NCBI GenBank assembly: GCA_935421135.1
Contig: OW285197.1
Location: 186,001 to 250,000, forward strand
From: Bugulina stolonifera
Lineage: Eukaryota > Bryozoa > Gymnolaemata > Cheilostomatida > Bugulidae
DNA: 64,000 bases
Reading direction: 5' to 3'
Within the stretch, counting starts at the first letter, position 1. Each line of letters starts with the position of its first letter. Both the position numbers and the translations under genes were made by a program. This document shows positions 23,001-35,170 of the stretch, in pieces. The notes beneath the pieces were generated by a model. The model saw nothing but the letters and a program-made list of their open reading frames with translations. It was not told where the DNA came from and did not search any database.

Positions 23001-24145
23001 GCATAGAATGCATACGATGCATAGGGCGCATTCTATGCATTCTACGTATTCTATGCATAGAATACATAGATTGCATTCAATGCATTCTAGGCATGAAATA
23101 CATAAAAGACATAGAATACATAGAATGCATAGAATGCGTTCCATGTAATCTATGCACTCTATGCATAGAATACAAAGATTGCATTCTATGCATTCGATGC
23201 ATAGAATACATAGAATATATTGATTACATAAAAGACATTGTATGTAATCAATGTATTTTATGCATTCTATGCATAGAATACATATATTGCATTCTATGCA
23301 TGGAATATATTGAATACATAGAATGCATTCTTTGCATTATATGCGTTGAGTGCATAGAATGCATAGGATGCATAGGGCGCATTCTATGCATTTCTATGTA
23401 TTCTATGCCTAGAATACATAGATTGCATTCTATGCATTCTATGCATAGAATACATAGAAGACATAGAAGACATAGAATGCATAGAATGCGTTCCATGTAA
23501 TCTATGCACTCTATGCATATAATACATAGATTGCACTCTATGCATTCGATGCATAGAATACATAGAATACATTGATTACATAGAAGACATTGTATGTAAT
23601 CAATGTATTTTATGCATTCTATGCATAGAATACATAGATTGCATTCTATGCATAGAATACATAGAATACATTGAATACATAGAAGGCATTGTATGTAATC
23701 AATTCATTTTATGGACTCTGTGCATAAAATACATAGATTGCATTCTACGCATAGAATACATTGATCACATAGAATGCATTCTATGCACTCTATGCATTCC
23801 ATGTAACCTATGCATTCTATGCATAGAATACATAGATTGCATTCTATGCGTTCTATGCATAGAATACATTAAATACATAGAAGACATAGAAGACATAGGA
23901 TGCATAGAATGCATTCCATGTAACCTATACACTCTATGCATAGAATACATAGATTGCATTCTATGCATTCGATGCATAGAATACATAGAGTACATTGAAT
24001 ACATAGAAGGCATTGTATGTAATCAATGTATTTTATGCATTCTATGCATAGAATACATAGATTGCATTCTATGCACTCTATACATTCCATGTAATCTATG
24101 CGTTCTATGCATAGAATACATAGATTGCATTCTATGCATTCTATA
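17036..24145. repeat. Nonamer (ATTCTATGC) minisatellite, main array
   Basis: About 7.1 kb made almost wholly of 9-bp units ATTCTATGC and in-phase inverted units ATAGAATAC/ATAGAATGC, with frequent ATAGATTGC, ATTCCATGT and ATAGAAGAC variants. Units are grouped into longer blocks that recur at irregular spacing. One obvious example is TTGTATGTAATCAATGTATT followed by TTATGCATTCTATGC, seen near 17230, 18000, 18540, 19840, 20500, 21355, 23240 and 24010. Because direct and inverted units keep one phase, two of three frames on each strand lack stops. That explains open frames of up to 409 codons on both strands with strict three-residue periodicity. No starts, splice signals or non-repetitive domains support coding. 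Dense ATGCAT palindromes give strong potential for hairpins. Confidence 0.95.
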
Positions 24146-25055
24146 ACTCAAATGAATTTGTCAAAAAATCACAAATTTTACATTATGTTTCATGTTTGCA
24201 AAGTTAAATATTGCATGCAAAGTCATGTTTTATTGATTTTCACTCAAATTATGCATTCTGAACATTGCAAAAGTGACTGAAACACATTGTTACTAACAGC
24301 AATTTGGTACAAAACACACTTAAAACTTACTTTCATGCAATATTGAACAATTTTTACTAGTTTACAAACTAATAACTCAAGTGAATTTGTCAAAGATCAC
24401 AAATTTAACATTATGTTTCATGTTTACAAAGTTCAATATTGCATGCAAAGTCATGTTTTATTGATTTTCATTCAAATTATGCATTCTGAACATTGCAAAA
24501 GTGACTGAAACACATTGTTACAAACAGCAATTTGGTACAAAACACACTGAAAACTTACTTTCATGCAATATTGAACATCTTTTACTAGTTTACAAACTAA
24601 TAACTCAATTGAATTTGTCAAAAATCACAAATTTGACACTATGTTTCATGTTTCCAAAGTTAAATATTGCATGCAAAGTCATGTTTTATTGGTTTTCATT
24701 CAAATTATGTGTTCTGAACCTTGCAAAAGTGACTGAAACACATTGTTACAAACAGCAATTTGGTACAAAACACACTTAAGACTTACTTTCATGCAATATT
24801 GAACATCTTTTACTAGTTTACAAACCAATAACTCAAGTGAATTTGTCAAAAATCACAAATTTGACATTATGTTTCATGTTTACAAAGTTGAATATTGCAT
24901 GCAAAGTCATGTTTTATTGATTTTCATTCAAATTATGCATTCTGAACATTGCAAAAGTGACTGAAAGACATTGTTACAAAATGCAATTTGGTACAAAACA
25001 CACTTAAAACTTACTTTCATGCAATATTGAACATATTTTACTAGTTTACAAACTA
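24146..25055. repeat. 228-bp satellite, segment left of the foldback element
   Basis: Four monomers of the 228-bp AT-rich satellite. The first begins inside the unit at AACTCAAATGAATTTGTC, joined directly to the nonamer array at TTCTAT|AACTC. The segment ends at CAAACTA, whose TA is duplicated by the transposon insertion. Confidence 0.95.
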
Positions 25056-25691
25056 CAGTGCTGTGCGAAATAAGGTATCCGCCCTACTTTTTAGTGACAA
25101 ATTCTGATTTAAAAGCTTACTACTTGTATTCTTTCTGTCATAACCCACAACTATCATATATCAATTTAAACCCAATTTTGTGTAGATTCTAACTTTTAAA
25201 TTCATTTTCCCATATATTCATTGGGTTTTCTTATGTATTTGCTGAAACTTAAAGTGGTCATCTTTTGCAATACTAGCCATCAAAGCCGCCTCACAATTGA
25301 CATGCAATTACTTGCCTTCTAATTGAAAATATTGGAACAGACTCTTTGTATTAGTGCATGGTGGCCCTGAAAAGGGCTTTTGAGGTTGGGGAAGATGTAT
25401 GGTTAGTATTTCATTGACCAGCCTTTGTTGTTTTTGAAGGCCCCCTCACATCATCGCAGCATGCTGTTGACTAGGGTTGTCAGTCGATCTGGAGTTACAG
25501 TTCTGTGGTAGGCTTCTATGATATCTTTTTGTTGTGGGTTTATTCTTTGTTATCACCAATCCCAATTGATGCTACAGGTTTTCAACTGGATTGACATCGG
25601 CTGATTGGGCAGACCATATGAGAGTTCTGATTACTTTCTTAATCATCCACTTCTCTACACTCCTGGCCTGGTGACAAGGTGGGTTGTGCTC
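25056..25691 (+). repeat. Left inverted arm of the foldback element
   Basis: 636 bp, reverse complement of 25813-26450 with scattered substitutions and a few small indels. Similarity runs from the terminal CAGTGCTGTG inward to GGTGACAAGGTGG and about 9 bp beyond, then stops abruptly. Confidence 0.93.
25448..25691 (-). pseudogene. Tc1-like transposase C-terminal remnant, left arm copy
   Basis: Read leftward, this arm encodes the same segment as the right arm, including PCHQARSVEKWMI and WSAQSADVNPVENL, the conserved block around the last catalytic acidic residue of Tc1/mariner transposases. A TAG at 25572-25574 interrupts it right after ENL. Only the C-terminal third or so is present; the N-terminal DNA-binding domain and first catalytic D are absent. 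Confidence 0.75.
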
Positions 25692-25812
25692 TTAAAATAT
25701 CCAGTCTGCACCATCTGGAAACACTATAATCACAGCTCCATTGCTTGCACAAATCAACACTTGTGAGTTGACGACAGCTCTTAGACAGATGAAGCAGCTT
25801 TCTGTCTTTCTG
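25692..25812. other. Central spacer of the foldback element
   Basis: 121 bp not shared between the arms. It would be the loop if the arms pair. No recognised feature; part of it is read as the N-terminus of the right-arm transposase remnant. Confidence 0.8.
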
Positions 25813-26058
25813 GACCACAATCCACCTTGTCACCGGGCCAGGAGTGTAGAGAAGTGGATGATTAAGAAAGTAATCAGAACTCTCATATGGTCTGCCCAAT
25901 CAGCTAATGTCAATCCAATTGAAAACCTGTGGCATCAATTGGAATTGGTGATAACAAAAAATAAACCCACAACAAAAAGATATCATAGAAGCCTACCACA
26001 GAACTGTTACTCCAGATCGACTGACAACCCTAGTCAACAGCATGCTGCGACGATGTGA
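25741..26058 (+). pseudogene. Tc1-like transposase C-terminal remnant, right arm copy
   Basis: A 105-codon open frame. From about residue 21 it matches the C-terminal catalytic region of DD34E Tc1/mariner transposases: HNPPCHRARSVEKW, then WSAQSANVNPIENLW. Aligning to the family pattern DNxPxH, the second catalytic aspartate is replaced by histidine; H to the last E spans 34 residues, as expected. The first 20 residues come from the element spacer and have no recognised similarity. The helix-turn-helix and first catalytic D are missing, so it cannot be an active transposase. Confidence 0.8.
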
Positions 26059-26450
26059 GGGGGGTCATCAAAACAACAAAAGGCTGGTCAATGAAATATT
26101 GACAATACATCTCCCCCAACCTCAAAAGGCCTTTTTCAGGGCCACCATGCACTAATACAAAGAGTCTGTTAAAATATTTTCAATTAGAATGCAAGTAATT
26201 GCATGTCAATTGTGGGGCGCCTTTGATGGCTAGTATTGCAAAAGATGGCCATTTGAAGTTTCAGCAAATACATAAGAAAACCCATTGAATATATGGGAAA
26301 AGGAATTCAAAAGTTAGAATCTACACAAAATTTGGTTTAAATTGATATATGATAGTTGTGGGTTATGACAGAAAGAATACAGGTAGTAAGCTTTTAAATC
26401 GGAATTTGTCACTAAAGAGTAGGGCGGATACCTTATTTCGCACAGCACTG
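25813..26450 (-). repeat. Right inverted arm of the foldback element
   Basis: 638 bp inverted relative to 25056-25691, ending CGCACAGCACTG before the TA duplication. This arm keeps the longer open transposase frame. Confidence 0.93.
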
Positions 26451-29400
26451 TAATAACTCAATTGAATTTGTCAAAAATCACAAATTTGACATTATGTTTC
26501 ATGTTTCCAAAGTTAAATATTGCATGCAAAGTCATGTATTATTGGTTTTCATTCAAATTATGCGTTCTGAACCTTGCAAAAGTGACTGAAACACATTGTT
26601 ACAAAAAGCAATTTGGTACAAAACACACTTAAGACTTACTTTCATGCAATATTGAACATCTTTTACTAGTTTGCAAACTAATAACTCAAGTGAATTTGTC
26701 AAAAATCCCAAATTTGACATTATGTTTCATGTTTACAAAGTTGAATATTGCATGCAAAGTCATGTTTTATTGATTTTCATTCAAATTATGCATACTGAAC
26801 ATTGCAAAAGTGAATGAAACACATTGTTACAAACAGCAATTTGGTACAAAACACACTGAAAACTTACTTTCATGCAATATTGAACATATTTTACTAGTTT
26901 ACAAACTAATAACTCAAATGAATTTGTCAAAAATCACAAACTTGACATTATGTTTCATGTTTGCAAAGTTAAATATTGCATGCAAAGTCATGTTTTATTG
27001 ATTTTCATTCAAATTATGCATTCTGAACATTGCAAAAGTGACTGAAACACATTGTTGCAAACAGCAATTTGGTACAAAACACACATAAAACTTACTTTCA
27101 TGCAATATTGAACATCTTTTACTAGTTTACAAACTAATAACTCAAGTGAATTAATCAAAAATCACAAATTTGACATTATGTTTCATGTTTACAAAGTTGA
27201 ATATTACATGCAAAGTCATGTTTTATTGATTTTCATTCAAATTATGCATTCTAAACATTGCAAAAGTGACTGAAACACATTGTTACAAACAGCAATTTGG
27301 TACAAAACACACTGAAAACTTACTTTCATGCAATATTGAACATCTTTTACTAGTTTACAAAATAATAACTCAAATGAACTCGTCAAAAATCACAAATTTG
27401 ACGTTATGTTTCATGTTTGCAAAGTTAAATATTGCATGCAGTCATGTTTTATTGGTTTTCATTCAAATTATGCATTCTGAACCTTGCAAAAGTGACTGAA
27501 ACACATTGTTACAAACAGCAATTTGGTGCAAAACACACTTAAAACTAACTTTCATGCAATATTGAACATCTTTTACTAGTTTACAAACTGATAACTCAAG
27601 TGAATTTGTCAAAAATCACAAATTTGACATTATGTTTCATGTTTACAAAGTTGATTATTGCATGCAAAGTCATGTTTTATTGATTTTCATTCAAATTATT
27701 CATTCTGAACATTGCAAAAGTGACTGAAAGACATTGTTACAAACAGCAATTTGGTACAAAACACACTTAAAACTTACTTTCATGCAATATTGAACATCTT
27801 TTACTAGTTTACAAACTAATAACTCAAGTGAATTTGTCAAAAATCACAAATTTGACATTATGTTTCATGTTTGCAAAGTTAAATATTGCACGCAAAGTCA
27901 TGTTTTATTGATTTTCAGTCAAATCATGCATTCTGAACACTACAAAAGTGACTGAAACAAATTGTTACAAACAGCAATTCGGTACAAAACACACTTAAAA
28001 CTTACTTTCATGCAATATTGAACATCTTTTACTAGTTTACAAACGAATAATTCAAGTGAATTTGTCAAAATCACAAATTTGACATTATGTTTCATGTTTG
28101 CAAAGTTAAATATTGCATGCAAAGTCATGTTTTATTGATTTTCATTCAAATTATGCATTCTGAACATTGCAAAAGTGACTGAAACACATTGTTACAAACA
28201 GCAATTTGGTACAAAACACACTTAAAACTTACTTTCATGCAATATTGAACATCTGTTACTAGTTTACAAACTAATAACTCAAGTGAATTTGTCAAAAATC
28301 ACAAATTTGACATTATGTTTCATGTTTACAAAGTTTAATATTGCATGCAAAGTCATGTTTTATTGATTTTCATTCAAATTATGCATTCTAAACATTGCAA
28401 AAGTGACTGAAACACATTGTTACAAACAGCAATTTGGTACAAAACACACTGAAAACTTACTTTCATGCAATATTGAACATCTTTTACTAGTTTACAAACG
28501 AATAACTCAAATGAATTTGTCAAAAATAACAAATTTGACATTATGTTTCATGTTTGCAAAGTTAAATATTGCATGCAAAGTCATGTTTTATTGATTTTCA
28601 TTCAAATTATGCATCCTGAACATTGCAAAAGTGACTGAAACACATTGTTACAAACCGCAATTTGGTACAAAACACACTTAAAACTTACTTTCATGCAATA
28701 TTGAACATCTTTTACTAGTTTACAAACTAATAACTCAAGTGAATTTGTCAAAAATCACAAATTTGACATTATGTTTCATGTTTACAAAGTTGAATATTGC
28801 ATGCAAAGTCATGTTTTATTGATTTTCATTCAAATTATGCATTCTAAACATTGCAAAAGTGACTGAAACACATTGTTACAAACAGCAATTTGGTACAAAA
28901 CACACTGAAAACTTACTTTCATGCAATATTGAACATCTTTTACTAGTTTACAAACTAATAACTCAAGTGAATTTGTCAAAATTCACAAATTTGACATTAT
29001 GTTTCATGTTTACAAAGTTAAATATTGCATGCAAAGTCATGTTTTATTGATTTTCATTCAAATTATGCATTCTAAACATTGCAAAAATGACTGAAACACA
29101 TTGTTACAAACAGCAATTTGGTACAAAACACACTTAAAACTTACTTTCATGCAATATTGAACATCTTTTACTAGTTTACAAACTAATAACTCAAGTGAAT
29201 TTGTCAAAAATCACAAATTTGACATTATGTTTCATGTTTACAAAGTTGAATATTGCATGCAAAGTCATGTTTTATTGATTTTCATTCAAATTATGCATTC
29301 TAAACATTGCAAAAGTGACTGAAACACATTGTTACAAACAGCAATTTGGTACAAAACACACTTAAAACTTACTTTCATGCAATATTGAACATCTTTTACT

Positions 29401-30799
29401 AGTTTACAAACGAATAATTCAAGTGAATTTGTCAAAATCACAAATTTGACTTTATGTTTCATGTTTGCAAAGTTAAATATTGCATGCAAAGTCATGTTTT
29501 ATTGATTTTCATTCAAATTATGCACTCTGAACATTGCAAAAGTGACTGAAACACATTGTTACAAACAGCAATTTGGTACAAAACACACTTAAAACTTACT
29601 TTCATGCAGTATTGAACATCTGTTACTAGTTTACAAACTAATAACTCAAGTGAATTTGTCAAAAATCACAAATTTGACATTATGTTTCATGTTTACAAAG
29701 TTGAATATTGCATGCAAAGTCACGTTTTATTGATTTTCATTCAAATTATGCATTCTAAACATTGCAAAAGTGACTGAAACACATTGTTACAAACAGCAAT
29801 TTGGTACAAAACACACTGAAAACTTACTTTCATGCAATATTGAACATCTTTTACTAGTTTACAAACTAATAACTCAATTGAATTTGTCAAAAATCACAAA
29901 TTTGACATTATGTTTTATGTTTGCAAAGTTAGATATTGCACGCAAAGTCATGTTTTACTGGTTTTCATTCAAATTATGCGTTCTGAACCTTGCAAAAGTG
30001 ACTGAAACACATTGTTACAAACAGCAATTTGGTACAAAACACACTTAAGACTTACTTTCATGCAATATTGAACATCTTTTACTAGTTTACAAACTAATAA
30101 CTCAAGTGAATTTGTCAAAAATCACAAATTTGACATTATGTTTCATGTTTACAAAGTTGAATATTGTATGGAAAGTACTGTTTTACTGATTTTCATTCAA
30201 ATTATGCATTCTGAACGTTGCAAAAGTGACTGAAACACATTGTTACAAACAGCAATTTGGTACAAAACACACTGAAAACTTACTTTCATGCAATATTGAA
30301 CATATTTTACTAGTTTACAAACTAATAACTCAAGTGAATTTGTCAAAAATCACAAATTTAACATTATGTTTCATGTTTGCAAAGTTAAATATTGTATGCA
30401 AAGTCATGTTTTATTGATTTTCATTCAAGTTATGCATTCTGAACATTGCAAAAGTGACTGAAACACATTGTGACAAACAGCAATTTGGTACAAAACACAC
30501 TTAAAACTTACTTTCATGCAATATTGAACATCTTTTACTAGTTTACAAACTAATAACTCAAGCGAGTTTGTCAAAAATCACAAAATTGACATTATGTTTC
30601 ATGTTTGCAAAGTTAAATACTGCATGCAAAGTCATGTTTTATTGAAATTCATTCGAATTATGCATTCTGAACATTGCAAAAGTGACTGAAACACATTGTT
30701 ACAAACAGCAATTTGGTACAAAACACACTTAAAACTTACTTTCATGCAATATTGAACATATTTTACTAGTTTACAAACTAATAACTCAAGTGGATTTGT

Positions 30800-33700
30800 C
30801 AAAAATCACAAATTTAACATTATGTTTCATGTTTGCAAAGTTAAATATTGTATGCAAAGTCATGTATTATTGATTTTCATTCAAGTTATGCATTCTGAAC
30901 ATTGCAAAAGTGACTGAAACACATTGTGATAAACAGCAAGTTGGTACAAAACACACATAAAACTTACTTTCATGCAATATTGAACATCTTTTACTAGTTT
31001 ACAAACTAATAACTCAAGTGAGTTGGTCAAAAATCACAAAATTGACATTATGTTTCATGTTTGCAAAGTTAAATACTGTATGCAAAGTCATGTTTTATTG
31101 AAATTCATTCGAATTATGCATTCTGAACATTGCAAAAGTGACTGAAACACATTGTTACAAACAGCAATTTGGTACAAAACACACTTAAAACTTACTTTCA
31201 TGCAATATTGAACATATTTTACTAGTTTACAAACTAATAACTCAAGTGAATTTGTCAAAAATCACAAATTTAACATTATGTTTCATGTTTGCAAAGTTAA
31301 ATATTGTATGCAAAGTCATGTATTATTGATTTTCATTCAAGTTATGCATTCTGAACATTGCAAAAGTGACTGAAACACATTGTGATAAACAGCAAGTTGG
31401 TACAAAACACACATAAAACTTACTTTCATGCAATATTGAACATCTTTTACTAGTTTACAAACTAATAACTCAAGTGAATTTGGCAAAAATCACAAATTTG
31501 ACATTATGTTTCATGTTTACAAAGTTGAATATTGCCTGCAAAGTCATGTTTTATTGATTTTCATTCAAATTATGCATTCTGAACATTGCAAAAGTGACTG
31601 AAACAAGTTGTTACAAACAGCAATTCGGTACAAAACACACTTAAAACTTACTTTCATGCAATATTGAACATCTTTTACTAGTTTACAAACGAATAATTCA
31701 AGTGAATTTGTCAAAATCACAAATTTGACATTATGTTTCATGTTTGCAAAGTTAAATATTGCATGCAAAGTCATGTTTTATTGATCTTCATTCAAATTAT
31801 GCATTCTGAACATTGCAAAAGTGACTGAAACACATTGTTACAAACGGCAATTTGGTACAAAACACATTTAAAACTTACTTTCATGCAATATTGAACATAT
31901 TTTTCTAGTTTACAAACTGATAACTCAAGTGAATTTGTCAAAAATCACAAATTTAACATTATGTTTCATGTTTGCAAAGTTAAATATTGTTTGCAAAGTC
32001 ATGTTTTATTGATTTTCATTCAAATTATGCATTCTGAACATTGCAAAAGTGACTGAAACACATTGTTACAAACAGCAATTTGGTACAAAACACACTTAAA
32101 ACTTACTTTCATGCAATATTGAACATATTTTACTAGTTTACAAACTAATAACTCAAGTGAATTTGTCAAAAATCACAAATTTAACATTATGTTTCATGTT
32201 TGCAAAGTTAAATATTGTATGCAAAGTCAGGTTTTATTGATTTTCATTCAAGTTATGCATTCTGAACATCGCAAAAGTGACTGAAACACATTGTGACAGA
32301 CAGCAATGTGGTACAAAACACACTGAAAACTTACTTTCATGCAATATTGAACATCTTTTACTAGTTTACAAACAAATAACTCAAGTGAATTTGTCAAAAA
32401 TCACAAATTTGACATTATGTTTCATGTTTACAAAGTTGAATATTGCATGCAAAGTCATGTTTTATTGATTTTCATTCAAATCATGCATTCTGAACATTGC
32501 AAAAGTGACTGAAACACATTGTGACAAACAGCAATTTGGTACAAAACACACTTAAAACTTACTTTCATGCAATATTGAACATCTTTTACTAGTTTACAAA
32601 CTAATAACTCAAGTGAGTTTGTCAAAAATCACAAAATTGACATTATGTTTCATGTTTGCAAAGTTGAATATTGCATGCAAAGTCATGTTTTATTGATTTT
32701 CATTCAAATTATGCATTCTAAACATTGCAAAAGTGACTGAAACACATTGTTACAAACAGCAATTTGGTACAAAAAACACTTAAAACTTACTTTCATGCAA
32801 TATTGAACATCTTTTACTAGTTTACAAACGAATAATTCAAGTGAATTTGTCAAAATCACAAATTTGACTTTATGTTTCATGTTTGCAAAGTTAAATATTG
32901 CATGCAAAGTCATGTTTTATTGATTTTCATTCAAATTATGCATTCTGAACATTGCAAAAGTGACTGAAACACATTGTTACAAACAGCAATTTGGTACAAA
33001 ACACACTTAAAACTTACTTTCATGCAGTATTGAACATCTGTTACTAGTTTACAAACTAATAACTCAAGTGAATTTGTCAAAAATCACAAATTTGACATTA
33101 TGTTTCATGTTTACAAAGTTGAATATTGCATGCAAAGTCACGTTTTATTGATTTTCATTCAAATTATGCATTCTAAACATTGCAAAAGTGACTGAAACAC
33201 ATTGTTACAAACAGCAATTTGGTACAAAACACACTGAAAACTTACTTTCATGCAATATTGAACATCTTTTACTAGTTTACAAACTAATAACTCAATTGAA
33301 TTTGTCAAAAATCACAAATTTAACATTATGTTTCATGTTTGCAAAGTTAAATATTGTATGCAAAGTCATGTATTATTGATTTTCATTCAAGTTATGCATT
33401 CTGAACATTGCAAAAGTGACTGAAACACATTGTGATAAACAGCAAGTTGGTACAAAACACACATAAAACTTACTTTCATGCAATATTGAACATCTTTTAC
33501 TAGTTTACAAACTAATAACTCAAGTGAGTTTGTCAAAAATCACAAAATTGACATTATGTTTCATGTTTGCAAAGTTAAATACTGTATGCAAAGTCATGTT
33601 TTATTGAAATTCATTCGAATTATGCATTCTGAACATTGCAAAAGTGACTGAAACACATTGTTACAAACAGCAATTTGGTACAAAACACACTTAAAACTTA

Positions 33701-35170
33701 CTTTCATGCAATATTGAACATATTTTACTAGTTTACAAACTAATAACTCAAGTGAATTTGTCAAAAATCACAAATTTAACATTATGTTTCATGTTTGCAA
33801 AGTTAAATATTGTATGCAAAGTCATGTATTATTGATTTTCATTCAAGTTATGCATTCTGAACATTGCAAAAGTGACTGAAACACATTGTGATAAACAGCA
33901 AGTTGGTACAAAACACACATAAAACTTACTTTCATGCAATATTGAACATCTTTTACTAGTTTACAAACTAATAACTCAAGTGAATTTGGCAAAAATCACA
34001 AATTTGACATTATGTTTCATGTTTACAAAGTTGAATATTGCCTGCAAAGTCATGTTTTATTGATTTTCATTCAAATTATGCATTCTGAACATTGCAAAAG
34101 TGACTGAAACAAGTTGTTACAAACAGCAATTCGGTACAAAACACACTTAAAACTTACTTTCATGCAATATTGAACATCTTTTACTAGTTTACAAACGAAT
34201 AATTCAAGTGAATTTGTCAAAATCACAAATTTGACATTATGTTTCATGTTTGCAAAGTTAAATATTGTATGCAAAGTCATGTTTTTTTGATCTTCATTCA
34301 AATTATGCATTCTGAACATTGCAAAAGTGACTGAAACACATTGTTACAAACGGCAATTTGGTACAAAACACATTTAAAACTTACTTTCATGCAATATTGA
34401 ACATATTTTTCTAGTTTACAAACTGATAACTCAAGTGAATTTGTCAAAAATCACAAATTTAACATTATGTTTCATGTTTGCAAAGTTAAATATTGTTTGC
34501 AAAGTCATGTTTTATTGATTTTCATTCAAATTATGCATTCTGAACATTGCAAAAGTGACTGAAACACATTGTTACAAACAGCAATTTGGTACAAAACACA
34601 CTTAAAACTTACTTTCATGCAATATTGAACATATTTTACTAGTTTACAAACTAATAACTCAAGTGAATTTGTCAAAAATCACAAATTTAACATTATGTTT
34701 CATGTTTGCAAAGTTAAATATTGTATGCAAAGTCAGGTTTTATTGATTTTCATTCAAGTTATGCATTCTGAACATCGCAAAAGTGACTGAAACACATTGT
34801 GACAGACAGCAATGTGGTACAAAACACACTGAAAACTTACTTTCATGCAATATTGAACATCTTTTACTAGTTTACAAACTAATAACTCAAGTGAATTTGT
34901 CAAAAATCACAAATTTGACATTATGTTTCATGTTTACAAAGTTGAATATTGCATGCAAAGTCATGTTTTATTGATTTTCATTCAAATCATGCATTCTGAA
35001 CATTGCAAAAGTGACTGAAACACATTGTGACAAACAGCAATTTGGTACAAAACACACTTAAAACTTACTTTCATGCAATATTGAACATCTTTTACTAGTT
35101 TACAAACTAATAACTCAAGTGAGTTTGTCAAAAATCACAAAATTGACATTATGTTTCATGTTTGCAAAGT
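30800..35170. repeat. 2,506-bp (11-monomer) offset duplication
   Basis: 30.80-32.66 kb reappears at 33.31-35.17 kb. Matched landmarks include the GACAGACAGCAATGTGG variant at 32294 and 34800 and the AAACAAGTTGTTACAAACAG variant at 31601 and 34107. The boundaries coincide with switches to other monomer series, as expected from unequal exchange. Confidence 0.72.

Larger units (their letters stand above)
25056..26450. mobile_element. Foldback element derived from a Tc1/mariner-like transposon, 1,395 bp
   Basis: Starts CAGTGCTGTGCGAAATAAGG and ends with the exact inverse, flanked by TA on both sides. Removing it and one TA restores a normal satellite monomer (CAAAC-TA-ATAACTC). Unlike a normal Tc1 element, with short to moderate terminal repeats around a whole transposase gene, it is nearly palindromic. 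Left arm 25056-25691 and right arm 25813-26450 are about 95% alike by eye and leave a spacer of only 121 bp. Both arms carry the same C-terminal transposase remnant, in opposite directions. It is therefore an inverted duplication of one transposon end. It has no intact transposase and could only move with help from a related element. Confidence 0.92.

Noticed and set aside
17690..24013. Many open frames of 60-409 codons rich in Met/His/Ser/Arg or Ile/Cys/Glu/Tyr on both strands
   Set aside because: They follow the 9-bp unit exactly, overlap on opposite strands, and contain no non-repetitive sequence. They are expected from a phase-locked nonamer array.
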